Positions 17,022 to 25,779 of a DNA stretch of 64,000 bases are shown here, piece after piece. Positions within the stretch are counted from its first letter, which is position 1, and the number at the start of each line of letters is the position of its first letter. The translations under genes were made by a program, and so were the position numbers. The DNA is from Corynebacterium minutissimum (GTDB lineage: Bacteria; Actinomycetota; Actinomycetes; Mycobacteriales; Mycobacteriaceae), in the NCBI RefSeq assembly GCF_016889765.1, contig NZ_CP069533.1, forward strand, positions 1,984,001 through 2,048,000, written 5' to 3'. The notes beneath the pieces are model-generated. The model was not told the DNA's origin and searched no databases. It saw only the letters and a program-made list of their open reading frames with translations.

Positions 17022-18008
17022 CTAGATGTACTGTTCGGGGACGTTGATCAATCGTGAGAAGGGCGGCTGGTTGCCGCAGGCCGTGTGCGGGCGGTGCTGA
17101 TTGTAGTAGTGCAGCCAACCGTCGAGCTCGCCGCGTCGTTCGGCCTCGGAGGTGTAGCAGCGGGCGTAGGCCCAGCCGTCGGCCAGGGTGCGGTGGAAGC
17201 GCTCGATCTTGCCGTTGGTCTGGGGCCGATACGGCCTGGTTCGCTTGTGCTTGATGTCGAGCTCGGCGCAGGTGTCTCGCCACAGGTGTGACCGGTAGGC
17301 ACCGCCGTTGTCGGACAGAACCCGCTCGACCGTGACCCCACGAGCGTTGAACCACTCGACAGCCCTCACCAGGACCGCAGTGGCGGTGATCGCGGTTTCG
17401 TCGTCGTGGATCTCAGCGTAGGCGACACGGGAATGGTCATCGATCACCGTGTGAACATAGGCCTTTCCCATCAGGGGGTTGTGGTGCTTGTTCTTCGGCT
17501 TGTCTGGTGTGGCGGCCCGGTTCTTGTCGCCCTGCCGTCGTCCGACGTAACGCCAGCCTCCACCGTCGGGGATGTTTCCGAGCTTCTTCACGTCGACGTG
17601 GAGCATCGCGCCGGGGTGGTCGTGTTCGTAGCGGCGGATGGGTTCGCCGGTGGCACGGTCGACGTGGGTCAGTCGGTTGAGGTGGCAGGACGAGAGGATG
17701 CGGTGGACGGTGGAGGGGGCGATCCCGAGTCGTGGTGCGAGTTGCACTGGCCCTTCGCGGAGTCGCATGCGCAGGCTGATGCAGCGTTTGACGACCTTCG
17801 GGTGGGTCTTGTTCGGGCTGTGGTGTGGTCGTGAGGACCGGTCGTGCATGGACTCTCCGGCGCGGTAGCGGTCGGCCCAGCGCTTCGCGGTGGGCCAGGA
17901 GACCTGGAAGCGAGCGGCGACCTCGCTGATCGGCCATCCTTCCTCGACGACGAGTTGGGCTACCTTCAGGCGGTGGCGAGGGGTCAGTGCAGAATTTGGG
18001 TGGGACAT
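17022..18008 (-). CDS. IS481-family transposase
   Basis: The 328-residue protein starts at the ATG at 18008 behind GGAGG. It has an N-terminal helix-turn-helix (VAQLVVEEGWPISEVAARFQ region), a second DNA-binding segment and an rve integrase core with the DDE residues in MLHVDVKKLG, LSDNGGAYR and NGKIERFHRTL, followed by the typical tail PHTACGNQPPFSRL. No frameshift or stop interrupts it, so it could be active in trans. It points away from the VOC/AraC pair. Confidence 0.92.
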   Translation of the reverse strand: MSHPNSALTPRHRLKVAQLVVEEGWPISEVAARFQVSWPTAKRWADRYRAGESMHDRSSRPHHSPNKTHPKVVKRCISLRMRLREGPVQLAPRLGIAPSTVHRILSSCHLNRLTHVDRATGEPIRRYEHDHPGAMLHVDVKKLGNIPDGGGWRYVGRRQGDKNRAATPDKPKNKHHNPLMGKAYVHTVIDDHSRVAYAEIHDDETAITATAVLVRAVEWFNARGVTVERVLSDNGGAYRSHLWRDTCAELDIKHKRTRPYRPQTNGKIERFHRTLADGWAYARCYTSEAERRGELDGWLHYYNQHRPHTACGNQPPFSRLINVPEQYI

Positions 18009-18024
18009 GGACGTCCTCCAAGGT

Positions 18025-18062
18025 GTGATGGGCGGCCACCTCACACGGTGGCCGCCCATCAC
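18025..18062. repeat. Perfect 16-bp hairpin upstream of the IS481 transposase
   Basis: GTGATGGGCGGCCACC (18025-18040) and its exact complement (18047-18062) flank a 6-base loop. It lies 17 bases before the transposase start on the minus strand, so it would be in the leader of that mRNA or at the edge of the element. Confidence 0.7.
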
Positions 18063-18095
18063 CGGCTCCTCGCCGTGGGCGACCGACGGGGAGGG

Positions 18096-18611
18096 TCAGT
18101 TGTTCTGGTTGCTCACTTCTGCGGCCCAGGCATCGACCCGACGAGCTGATTCCTCATCGCTGAGGTCCTCGACCCGCGTCATCACCGACCACCGGATCCC
18201 GAACGGATCGCGGATGCTCCCGTAGCGGTCGCCAGAGACGAAACTCGTCACAGCTTCGCGCAGTACAGCGCCGCGAGCGACTGCGGTCTCAACGACCCTG
18301 TCGACGTCCGCGACGTAGATGCCGAGGGAGAACTGCGTGTCTTCGGCCTCTGGATTCAGCGCCAGCAGGTGATAGTCCTTCATCGCCGGCCCCAGCTGGA
18401 GGCGACCACACCCGAAGTCGAGCTCGGCGTGGATGATCACCCCCTCCATCTCGGTGGAGTTCACAACGCGGGCGCCGAACACCTCGGCGTAGAACGCCAA
18501 CGCTGCCTTCGGGTCCTCGAGTGCAACGAACGGAGTCAGGCTGGAGAAACCCTTTGGGCGGCCGTTGTCGGTGTACTTGCCATGGGCAGGGGTAACTGGT
18601 GAAGTCGTCAT
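18096..18611 (-). CDS. VOC (glyoxalase/bleomycin-resistance fold) protein
   Basis: The 171-residue protein (ATG 18611; a second in-frame ATG at 18620 is possible) shows the paired beta-alpha-beta-beta-beta units of the VOC fold: SLTPFVALEDPKAALAFYAEVFG at the start and a second unit with LGIYVADVDRVVETAVARGA and GDRYGSIRDPFGIRWSV. Such proteins may be dioxygenases, isomerases or binding proteins; the substrate cannot be told. It is divergent from an AraC-type regulator, with only 50 bases between starts, so the regulator probably controls it. Acquired with the neighbouring IS-containing block. Confidence 0.8.
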   Translation of the reverse strand: MTTSPVTPAHGKYTDNGRPKGFSSLTPFVALEDPKAALAFYAEVFGARVVNSTEMEGVIIHAELDFGCGRLQLGPAMKDYHLLALNPEAEDTQFSLGIYVADVDRVVETAVARGAVLREAVTSFVSGDRYGSIRDPFGIRWSVMTRVEDLSDEESARRVDAWAAEVSNQNN

Positions 18612-18661
18612 GACCCCCATGCTAGGGACTGCTGGCGCGGGTTGTCTTGTAGATTCGTGCC

Positions 18662-19447
18662 ATGACCACACCATCTGACGTCAGTGGACGGGGCCCATTG
18701 TTCCCAGCGGAACTTCCCTTCGATTTCACCCGGATCCCACCCGGCCCCGCGGCCAAGGACTTGGTGGCCTGGTGGTGGGCCACCTCGTGGGACCTCCCCT
18801 CGGGGCACCACTCGTCGCAAGAACTCCTAGCCTTCCCCGCGAGCAACCTCGCCTTCGAAATGGACCAGGTGCGCTTCTGGGGACCCACCACGCGGCGCTC
18901 CACAAGAGTCCTGGTCGGGCAGGGATGGGTACTCGGTGCCTTGCTACGTCCGGCAGCAGTGCCCGCCTTCACTCAACAACCCGCAGCCTGCCGCGACGAT
19001 TCTGTCCCTGTCTCCGCCCTTGAACTCCACGAAACGGTTCAGGCATCAAGCGGCAGCCTTGCCGCTGTCATCGATGAAGTCGAGCGGTGGCTTGCACACC
19101 ACGTGGGCCCGCTGACCGACGAGGCTCACCAAGCCAACCGTTTGGCCGACCTGGCCATCACTGACTCCACCATCGCCACGGTGCAAGACCTCGCGGGCGC
19201 TTTGGGTATCTCGACTCGAACGGTCAACCGACTCACCACGAAGTATGTGGGTCTGTCGCCCTACACGATGATCCGCCGCCGACGCCTCCAAGAAGCGACC
19301 GAATGGATCCGTGACAACCCAGATGAAACGCTGGCCGATGTCGCAGTCCGCTACGGCTTCGTTGACCAGGCACACCTGAGTCGTGAAGCGCGCACTCTTC
19401 TTGGGATGACCCTCACGGACTACCGCATGCGCACGATCAGGCAGTGA
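18662..19447 (+). CDS. AraC-family transcriptional regulator
   Basis: The 261-residue protein ends in a typical double helix-turn-helix AraC domain: VQDLAGALGISTRTVNRLTTKYVGLSPYTMIRRRRL then LADVAVRYGFVDQAHLSREARTLLGMTLTDYR (positions about 170-257). The N-terminal part (residues 1-120, with AWWWATSWDLPSG) resembles the DUF6597 sensory domain of related regulators. It starts 50 bases from the divergent VOC gene and is likely its regulator. The gene sits in G+C-rich sequence between lpqB and comF and looks horizontally acquired. The effector is unknown. Confidence 0.85.
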   Translation: MTTPSDVSGRGPLFPAELPFDFTRIPPGPAAKDLVAWWWATSWDLPSGHHSSQELLAFPASNLAFEMDQVRFWGPTTRRSTRVLVGQGWVLGALLRPAAVPAFTQQPAACRDDSVPVSALELHETVQASSGSLAAVIDEVERWLAHHVGPLTDEAHQANRLADLAITDSTIATVQDLAGALGISTRTVNRLTTKYVGLSPYTMIRRRRLQEATEWIRDNPDETLADVAVRYGFVDQAHLSREARTLLGMTLTDYRMRTIRQ

Positions 19448-19503
19448 CGATACCCGTCTAGCCTCAATCAACGTGTCCGGTCAGTACAGCTAGAGTAGAC
19501 AGC

Positions 19504-20184
19504 ATGCCGAAACAGTGGGGGATAGGGGAGCTTGCGGCCTCACTCGTGGAGTTGATTCTGCCGCGCCCTTGCGCTGGTTGCGGTGATGAGACTGAGGCCG
19601 GTGGGGTGCTGTGCCCGCGCTGCCAGGAACATCTTCGCGAGGTGCCGCGCCGAGTTGAGCGCCCCATCCCACTGGGGTTTCCTGCGTGGGCCTTGGGCCC
19701 CTATTCCGATACCCGCCGCGGCGTGATCATCGCGATGAAAGAGCGCGGTAACCACGCGGTGCGTGGGCACATGGGTGCCGTGGTGGCGGCTGGTATTGAG
19801 TATTTGCGTGCGCGTGGCGATATTCCCGAGACAGCATTGCTCGTCCCGGCGCCGACTCGCGCGTCCTCGGCACGTTCCCGCGGTGGTGATCCGGTTACTG
19901 CGCTGTGTGAGTCGGCAGTGTCGCGGCTTCCCGGTTGGCGCACACTCCAAGCACTGGCTACGTCGGAATCGAGCGCGGATCAGTCGGAACTGACAGCAGG
20001 TGAGCGTGCGGATAATATGCGCGCGGCAGTGCTTCTTCGGCCCTGCGCGCAGCAGCTTACGGGACAATCGGTGGTGCTTGTCGACGATGTCGTGACCACC
20101 GGTGCTACCTTGCGCGCGAGCGCCGCGCGAATAAGGGCCGTCGGGGGTGACGTGGTTGGCGCGATTGTGCTGGCAGATGCCTAG
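19504..20184 (+). CDS. comF: ComF-type phosphoribosyltransferase-like protein
   Basis: The 226-residue protein has an N-terminal four-cysteine zinc ribbon (CAGC near residue 20 and CPRC near residue 37) and a C-terminal PRPP-binding loop VVLVDDVVTTGATLRA, the ComF/GntX layout. In naturally competent bacteria ComF helps DNA uptake; its role in Corynebacterium is unknown. In related genomes it directly follows lpqB. ATG 19504; TAGAGT/TAGACA elements in the 56 bases before it may be a new promoter after the insertion. Confidence 0.85.
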   Translation: MPKQWGIGELAASLVELILPRPCAGCGDETEAGGVLCPRCQEHLREVPRRVERPIPLGFPAWALGPYSDTRRGVIIAMKERGNHAVRGHMGAVVAAGIEYLRARGDIPETALLVPAPTRASSARSRGGDPVTALCESAVSRLPGWRTLQALATSESSADQSELTAGERADNMRAAVLLRPCAQQLTGQSVVLVDDVVTTGATLRASAARIRAVGGDVVGAIVLADA

Positions 20185-20355
20185 CTAGGCGCACTGGCCG
20201 GAGCGTGAAGAGGGGGCCGGTCGATCCGTTGGTTATGACCAGTGGTAGCATGAGGGGTGTCACAGGGAAGCGGATGAGAAGCCCTCATCACAGGCCTTCT
20301 CAAGGTCCGCAGAATGTGCGTCATTCAGTCCCCACGAGTAAAGGGAGGCATTTAC

Positions 20356-21006
20356 ATGTCCCAGCAGACCAACGCTCAAATCACCATCACGGGCCGTAAC
20401 GTGGAAGTTCCGGAACACTTCCAGGAGCGCGTCGCCGGTAAGCTGGCCAAGATTGAGCGCCTTGATCCGACTCTGACGTTCTTCCATGTAGAGCTGATGC
20501 ACGAGCCGAACCCGCGCCGCGAGTCCGAGGCTGAGCGCCTGCAGATCACTGCCACCGGTAAGGGCCATATCGCTCGTGCGGAGGCTAAGGAAGACTCCTT
20601 CTACGCTGCCCTCGAGACGGCCCTGAGCAAGATGGAGCGCTCCCTGCGCAAGGTCAAGGTCCGCCGCGAGAACGTCAAGTCCGGCCACCGCGCCCAGAAG
20701 GGTACCGGCGAGATTGCCGCCGAGATGGTTGCTGAGGCTGAGGCGGCCAAGCTCACCAAGGAAGATCGCTACATCGATCCGTACGCAGAGACCGTCGAAG
20801 ATGTCCGCCCGGGCCAGATCGTGCGCTTCAAGGAGCACCCGGCCACCCCGATGTCTGTCGATGATGCCCTCAGCGAGATGGAGCTGGTGGGCCACGATTT
20901 CTACCTTTTCGTCAATGTGGAGAACAATAAGCCGTCTGTGGTCTACCGCCGCCATGCCTACGACTACGGTCTCATCTCTCTGACTGAGGAGAACGAAGAG
21001 AGCTAA
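20356..21006 (+). CDS. hpf: Long-form ribosome hibernation promoting factor
   Basis: The 216-residue protein starts at ATG 20356 behind AAGGGAGG. Residues 1-105 form the S30AE domain that occupies the decoding channel of idle ribosomes (ITITGRNVEVPEHFQERV); after a linker, residues about 155-212 form the C-terminal dimerisation domain (GHDFYLFVNVENNKPSVVYRRH), which pairs ribosomes into 100S particles in bacteria with the long form. A strong terminator follows. The 170-bp upstream region contains no obvious operator. Confidence 0.92.
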   Translation: MSQQTNAQITITGRNVEVPEHFQERVAGKLAKIERLDPTLTFFHVELMHEPNPRRESEAERLQITATGKGHIARAEAKEDSFYAALETALSKMERSLRKVKVRRENVKSGHRAQKGTGEIAAEMVAEAEAAKLTKEDRYIDPYAETVEDVRPGQIVRFKEHPATPMSVDDALSEMELVGHDFYLFVNVENNKPSVVYRRHAYDYGLISLTEENEES

Positions 21007-21065
21007 GCTCTCGCGCCTTCCCGTCTAGTTGCGTAAGTCAAGCGCATACTGGTCGCCGAAGAGCC

Positions 21066-21109
21066 AAAGGCCCTCGCTGCACTGTGGACTGTGCGGCGAG
21101 GGCCTTTTT
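21066..21109 (+). terminator. Intrinsic terminator of hpf
   Basis: AAAGGCCCTCGC and GCGAGGGCCTTTTT form a 12-bp stem with a 17-base loop, ending in five T residues, 60 bases after the hpf stop. Confidence 0.85.
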
Positions 21110-21131
21110 ACTCTGTACTGGAGGCGGATTC

Positions 21132-21437
21132 CTAGAGGGAGAATTGGCTCGATAGGCGGACTTCTTGCTCGGCCACGATTTGGAGTGGAATCAGCGCGAT
21201 AGCTAGCGGGGCAACGATGAGCAAATCCGTGCCGAAGTTTTCGGTTGGATGCGTATTAGGGGCGTGAGAGCTTTTAGCGATTTCTAATGCTCCGGTCATA
21301 ATGGTGCTATAGAGCCACATGGCACTTCCGCCTTGTGGGGTATCGTCTTCGGCAGCAAAGGCGGCAGGGGCGGTGAGCGTGCTGACCGCCAGGGCGGTGG
21401 AGGTGGCTGCGGCTACGGCAAACCTGGAAAGCTTCAT
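21132..21437 (-). CDS. Small exported protein with C-terminal hydrophobic segment
   Basis: The 101-residue protein has a clear Sec signal peptide (MKLSRFAVAAATSTALA...) with cleavage likely after AFA, a short polar stretch, and a hydrophobic segment near the C-terminus (LLIVAPLAIALIPLQIV). ATG 21437 with AAAGGA upstream. No domain is recognised. Three more genes of similar size and layout occur within 6 kb. It is divergent from secA1 with 265 bases between starts. Confidence 0.68.
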   Translation of the reverse strand: MKLSRFAVAAATSTALAVSTLTAPAAFAAEDDTPQGGSAMWLYSTIMTGALEIAKSSHAPNTHPTENFGTDLLIVAPLAIALIPLQIVAEQEVRLSSQFSL

Positions 21438-21702
21438 GGTTTAGTCCTTTTCGTGTAGGGCGTGGAGTGGACATTCCTCGGGACGAAGCGAGAGGAGCAA
21501 GATGAACATCGTTCACCTTTGTTAAGGAAATCGTTGTCCTCCACGGGATCGTTAACAGGGGGAACTGAGTGAACGTCGAACTCGCGGTGGAGTGGGGCAG
21601 TCTAGAGAGACTTTGGGCTAGCCCTGCAGCGAGGCTTAAAACCTAGTGAGTACAATGGCGACGAGTTAACTATATTGTCGCGACAAGAAGGACTATCTAG
21701 AC

Positions 21703-24255
21703 GTGTTTGGACTTTCCAAGCTGCTCCGCGCCGGTGAGGGACGCACCGTAAAGCGCCTAGCCAAGATGGCTGATGATGTTATTGCCCTCGAGGATGATTT
21801 TGCCAAGCTCTCCGACGATGAGCTGAAGGCGAAGACGGAGGAGTTTAAGGAGCGCCTGAGCAAGGGCGAGAAGCTCAACGACATTCTGCTTGAGGCTTTT
21901 GCAACCGTGCGTGAGGCTGCCTGGCGCGTGCTGGATCAGAAGCACTACAAGGTGCAGATCATGGGCGGTGCTGCCCTGCACTTCGGCAACGTTGCTGAGA
22001 TGCGCACCGGTGAGGGTAAGACCCTGACCTCACTGCTGCCGGCCTACCTCAATGCGCTTGAGGGCAAGGGTGTGCACATCGTGACCGTTAACGACTACCT
22101 GGCTAAGCGTGACGCGGAGATGATGGGCCGTGTGCACCGCTGGCTTGGTCTCTCCGTTGGCGTCATTCTTTCCGAGATGCGCCCGCCGGAGCGTAAAGAG
22201 GCCTATGCGTGCGATATCACCTACGGTACTAACAACGAGTTGGGCTTTGACTATCTGCGCGACAACATGGTCCGCTCGCTCGATGACACCGTACAGCGCG
22301 GCCACCACTACTGCATCGTCGATGAGGTGGACTCCATTCTTATTGATGAGGCCCGTACCCCGCTCATCATTTCCGGCCCGGTTGACGGTTCCTCCCAGTT
22401 CTACAGCGTCTTCTCCCAGTTGGCGCCGAAGATGCGTGAAGGTATCCATTACGAGGTCGACCACAAGAAGCGCACCATCGGTGTGCTGGAAGATGGTGTC
22501 GAGTTCGTTGAGGATCAGCTCGGTATTGATAACCTCTACGCTCCTGAGCACTCGCAGCTGGTGTCCTACCTCAACAACGCGCTGAAGGCTAAGGAACTCT
22601 TTACCCGCGATAAGGACTACATCGTCCGCAACGGCGAGGTCATGATTGTGGACGGCTTCACCGGCCGTGTCCTGGCTGGTCGTCGTTATAACGAGGGCAT
22701 GCACCAGGCCATCGAGGCCAAGGAGCAGGTGGAGATCAAGAACGAGAACCAGACGCTGGCAACCGTCACCCTCCAGAACTACTTCCGTCTCTACGACAAG
22801 ATTTCCGGCATGACCGGTACCGCCGAAACCGAGGCTGCCGAGCTGCACTCCATCTACGGCCTCGATGTGGTGCCGATTCCGACGAACAAGCCGAACCAGC
22901 GTATCGACCACTCCGACCGCATTTACAAGACTCAGGAGGCGAAGTTCGCCGCCGTGGTCGATGACATCTCTGAACATGTCGAGGCCGGCCAGCCGGTGCT
23001 GGTGGGTACAACGTCTGTGGAGCGTTCCGAGTACCTCTCCCAGCTGCTGAGCAAGCGCGGCATCAAGCACTCGGTGCTCAACGCGAAGCACCACGAACAA
23101 GAGGGCCAGATCGTCGCTCGCGCGGGTCGCCCCGGCACCGTGACGGTGGCTACCAACATGGCCGGCCGTGGTACCGATATTGTGCTCGGTGGTAACCCCG
23201 AAGTCATCCTCGATGAAAAGCTGCGCGAGCGCGGACTAGATCCCTTCGAGGACGAGGAGAAGTACCAGGAGGCGTGGGACGCCGAGATCGATGAGGAGAA
23301 GGAGCGTTCCAAGAAGCTTGGTGACGAGGTCCGTGAGGCCGGTGGCCTGTACGTCCTGGGTACCGAGCGTCACGAGTCGCGCCGCATCGACAACCAGCTG
23401 CGTGGTCGTTCCGGCCGTCAGGGTGACCCCGGTGAGACCCGTTTCTACCTGTCCATGCGCGATGAGCTCATGGTGCGTTTCGTCGGCCAGTCGATGGAAA
23501 ACATGATGAATCGTCTGAACGTGCCGGATGATGTTCCGATCGAGGCCAAGATGGTCTCTAACTCCATTAAGGGCGCGCAGGCGCAGGTGGAGAACCAGAA
23601 CTTTGAGATGCGTAAGAACGTGCTCAAGTACGATGAGGTCCTCAACGAGCAGCGCAAGGTTGTCTACGCTACCCGCCACGACATCCTCGATGCCGGTGAC
23701 ATCAAGGACAACATCCGCTCCATGATCGATGACACCGTCTCTGCTTATGTCTCTGGCGCGACGGCCACCGGCTATGTCGAGGATTGGAACCTCGATGAGC
23801 TGTGGAACGCGCTCGAGTCCCTCTATGGGCCGACTATGTCGCACGAGTCACTCGTTGACGGTACCGAGTACGGCTCCGCCGGTGAGCTTTCTGCGGAGCA
23901 GCTTCGTGACGCTTTGCTTGCCGACGCTAACTCGGAGTACGACAAGCTGGAAGACTCCGTCACCGCCATCGGCGGCGAGAGCCAGATGCGCAACACTGAG
24001 CGCATGATCATCCTCCCGATCATCGACCAGAAGTGGCGCGAACACCTCTACGAGATGGACTACCTCAAGGAAGGTATCGGTCTGCGTGCCATGGCACAGC
24101 GCGATCCTCTGGTGGAGTACCAGAAGGAAGGCGGCGAGATGTTCAACGCCATGAACGACGGTGTGAAGGAAGAAACTGTGCGCCAGCTGTTTATGTTGCG
24201 CAAGCAGTTCAAGGCTCAGGAAGAGGCTAATGCCGCTGAATCCGGTGAGGCTTAA
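21703..24255 (+). CDS. secA1: Preprotein translocase ATPase SecA1
   Basis: The 850-residue motor drives export of unfolded proteins through SecYEG. Walker A is MRTGEGKT (about residue 100), the DEAD-type Walker B VDEVDSILIDEAR near 208, and the second ATPase half contains GTTSVERSEYLSQLL and AGRPGTVTVATNMAGRGTD. The start is GTG at 21703 (AGAAGGA upstream). The C-terminus lacks the cysteine zinc-binding tail of E. coli SecA, as is usual in actinobacterial SecA1. TATATT at 21671-21676 could be its -10. Confidence 0.96.
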   Translation: MFGLSKLLRAGEGRTVKRLAKMADDVIALEDDFAKLSDDELKAKTEEFKERLSKGEKLNDILLEAFATVREAAWRVLDQKHYKVQIMGGAALHFGNVAEMRTGEGKTLTSLLPAYLNALEGKGVHIVTVNDYLAKRDAEMMGRVHRWLGLSVGVILSEMRPPERKEAYACDITYGTNNELGFDYLRDNMVRSLDDTVQRGHHYCIVDEVDSILIDEARTPLIISGPVDGSSQFYSVFSQLAPKMREGIHYEVDHKKRTIGVLEDGVEFVEDQLGIDNLYAPEHSQLVSYLNNALKAKELFTRDKDYIVRNGEVMIVDGFTGRVLAGRRYNEGMHQAIEAKEQVEIKNENQTLATVTLQNYFRLYDKISGMTGTAETEAAELHSIYGLDVVPIPTNKPNQRIDHSDRIYKTQEAKFAAVVDDISEHVEAGQPVLVGTTSVERSEYLSQLLSKRGIKHSVLNAKHHEQEGQIVARAGRPGTVTVATNMAGRGTDIVLGGNPEVILDEKLRERGLDPFEDEEKYQEAWDAEIDEEKERSKKLGDEVREAGGLYVLGTERHESRRIDNQLRGRSGRQGDPGETRFYLSMRDELMVRFVGQSMENMMNRLNVPDDVPIEAKMVSNSIKGAQAQVENQNFEMRKNVLKYDEVLNEQRKVVYATRHDILDAGDIKDNIRSMIDDTVSAYVSGATATGYVEDWNLDELWNALESLYGPTMSHESLVDGTEYGSAGELSAEQLRDALLADANSEYDKLEDSVTAIGGESQMRNTERMIILPIIDQKWREHLYEMDYLKEGIGLRAMAQRDPLVEYQKEGGEMFNAMNDGVKEETVRQLFMLRKQFKAQEEANAAESGEA

Positions 24256-24281
24256 AACCAAGCACACAACATCCTGAAAAG

Positions 24282-24314
24282 ACGCTGCGGGGTAGGCTCC
24301 CCGTGGCGTGTTTT
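24282..24314 (+). terminator. Intrinsic terminator of secA1
   Basis: ACGCTGCGGGG and CCCCGTGGCGT pair with two mismatched positions around a 6-base loop and are followed by GTTTT. Confidence 0.65.
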
Positions 24315-24382
24315 CATTGGAGGCACTTAGCTTTATACTGTCAGAATATTATTCGTTTCGTGTCTCGGAGGTTCTCATCATC

Positions 24383-24760
24383 ATGCGCCGCTTCTCTATG
24401 CGAGTAGGTTTGTCCGTTTTTGCCTCCGCCACCCTGCTGGGCGGCGGCGCAGTTGCCTCCGCCTTTGAGGTAGCACCGGAAGAGCAATGCCAGTTGTCTT
24501 CCGTGCTCAGCTCTGAGGAGGGCTCCGGTGCTGAGGGGTCTGAGAGCCCGGCTGGCCTGAGCTCTCAGAACTCAGTTGCCACCGAGTGCGGTGCTGTTGC
24601 CGACGCCCCAGCAGTCGCGGGCTCTTCCGACCCCGTAGCAGGTGCCGCTACCCACGCCACCATGTTCGGGGGAATCAGCTTGGCGCTTATTAGCGCCTCC
24701 GCCGCCTTCGCAGGAATTGACTGGACCCCGATCCTTATCAAGCTGGGTTCCTGGTTCTAA
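24383..24760 (+). CDS. Small exported protein with C-terminal hydrophobic segment
   Basis: The 125-residue protein starts at ATG 24383 with GGAGG upstream; earlier in-frame ATGs lack support. Signal peptide residues 1-28 (SVFASATLLGGGAVASA), then a Ser/Glu/Ala-rich acidic linker with two cysteines (CQLSS and ECGAV), then a hydrophobic stretch (GISLALISASAAFAGI) and an amphipathic end ILIKLGSWF. No known domain. It follows the secA1 terminator and is convergent with the DUF6459 gene. Same layout as the genes at 21.1, 26.4 and 26.8 kb. Confidence 0.66.
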   Translation: MRRFSMRVGLSVFASATLLGGGAVASAFEVAPEEQCQLSSVLSSEEGSGAEGSESPAGLSSQNSVATECGAVADAPAVAGSSDPVAGAATHATMFGGISLALISASAAFAGIDWTPILIKLGSWF

Positions 24761-24766
24761 GCGGAC

Positions 24767-25174
24767 TTACAGTGGGGTTCGGGGGCCCACTGTCAGCATG
24801 CGAAATGAACGTAAGTGCCGGCCGGACGCGGAGCCGGTAAAAGCGCGCTGCTGGCCGCCAATAACGGCGGAACCGAAGTATTCACCATTGGCCCGCGCAT
24901 GCAAACTGCTGAGCGCGATGCGCCCGCGGCTCCTATCGGCAGGCTGAGCCTTCTTCCACGCCCGAATGTGCGTGGAGATTTCTGGCGCAAAACGTGCGCT
25001 GTCGAGATGGCTTAACGGCCGCAGGGATGCCGCAACCTCCACTACGATGACGACCAAACCGCGGATCTCCTCACGCGTCGCGAGGTCAGCGGCGGTAGGT
25101 TCGCTTTCATAGCGAATGCGCTGTGGAGCGGCGTAGAGCTGCAGATGGCTCATTCCGGGGATGGGGATGTACAC
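24767..25174 (-). CDS. DUF6459 (Rv3235-like) protein
   Basis: The 135-residue protein begins at GTG 25174, with GGGAAGG 10 bases upstream. The central segment LVVIVVEVAASLRPLSHLDSARFAPE and the strand-rich end (SLHARANGEYFGSAVIGGQQRAFTG) follow the pattern of the actinobacterial DUF6459 family, whose members often lie near secA. The family is uncharacterised and cytosolic. The match rests on my memory of the pattern. Confidence 0.6.
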   Translation of the reverse strand: MYIPIPGMSHLQLYAAPQRIRYESEPTAADLATREEIRGLVVIVVEVAASLRPLSHLDSARFAPEISTHIRAWKKAQPADRSRGRIALSSLHARANGEYFGSAVIGGQQRAFTGSASGRHLRSFRMLTVGPRTPL

Positions 25175-25368
25175 AAGAGCTAACCTTCCCAGCGGTGAGC
25201 GGCGCAGACAGGGGAGAGGAGAGCTGGACGCCTTTTCATTGTGCCACGCTGACAGCCTTGGCTGCTAGCTCGCTGCAGGACGCGGGTGGTAGGAGCGTTC
25301 ACACTGTAGGTTCGCTATACTTTCGGACGATATACACAGCTCAACGCGAAGGGTGAAGGATAGAAATT

Positions 25369-25779
25369 ATGCGTGGACTCATCGTTGATTTTGTAGGTGT
25401 GCTGGACGGCACCGAGGAAGACGTCAAGCGCTGGCGTGCACTGTTTGCCGCTGCCAAGTCGAATGGTGTGGCCACCGCTATTCTCTCCAACGATCCAGGC
25501 GGCCCAGGCGCTGAGCACATTCGCGAATGGGAATACCGCGGCATCGTCGACGCCGTAGTCCTCTCCGGCGAGATCGGTGCCGAAAAACCGGATCGTGCTG
25601 CCTTCCAGGCCGCTGCCGATGCTATCGATCTGCCTATTAATGACTGCGTCATGGTGGATGATTCCATCGTGAATGTGCGCGCCGCTGTGGAAAATGGCAT
25701 GGTCGGTATGCTCTACACGGTCTTTGACCGCACCAGCGTTGAGGTCCAGGCCGTCTTCGACATTGAAGGTGAGTTCTAA
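25369..25779 (+). CDS. HAD-superfamily protein
   Basis: The 136-residue protein has HAD motif I DFVGVLDG at residues 7-14, motif II SND near residue 45, and motifs III/IV AEKPD...VDDS near residues 70-100. Small size means there is no large cap. In motif I the usual second Asp (D-x-D) is Val, which is also seen in the dehalogenase-like branch with D-x-x-G; phosphatase activity is therefore uncertain. ATG 25369 with GAAGGA upstream. The DUF6912 gene starts on the base after its stop, so the two are translated together. Confidence 0.8.
   Translation: MRGLIVDFVGVLDGTEEDVKRWRALFAAAKSNGVATAILSNDPGGPGAEHIREWEYRGIVDAVVLSGEIGAEKPDRAAFQAAADAIDLPINDCVMVDDSIVNVRAAVENGMVGMLYTVFDRTSVEVQAVFDIEGEF

Larger units (their letters stand above)
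16989..18062 (-). mobile_element. IS481-family insertion sequence (ends not resolved)
   Basis: The element contains one complete transposase and lies between lpqB and comF, which are normally adjacent. I could not find matching terminal inverted repeats or a target duplication, so the limits given are only the lpqB stop and the end of the upstream hairpin. The region is visibly richer in G+C and in CGG/TCG-type codons than lpqB. Confidence 0.65.

Noticed and set aside
17022..19447. Composite transposon carrying the VOC/AraC pair
   Set aside because: Only one IS copy is present and no flanking direct repeat could be found.
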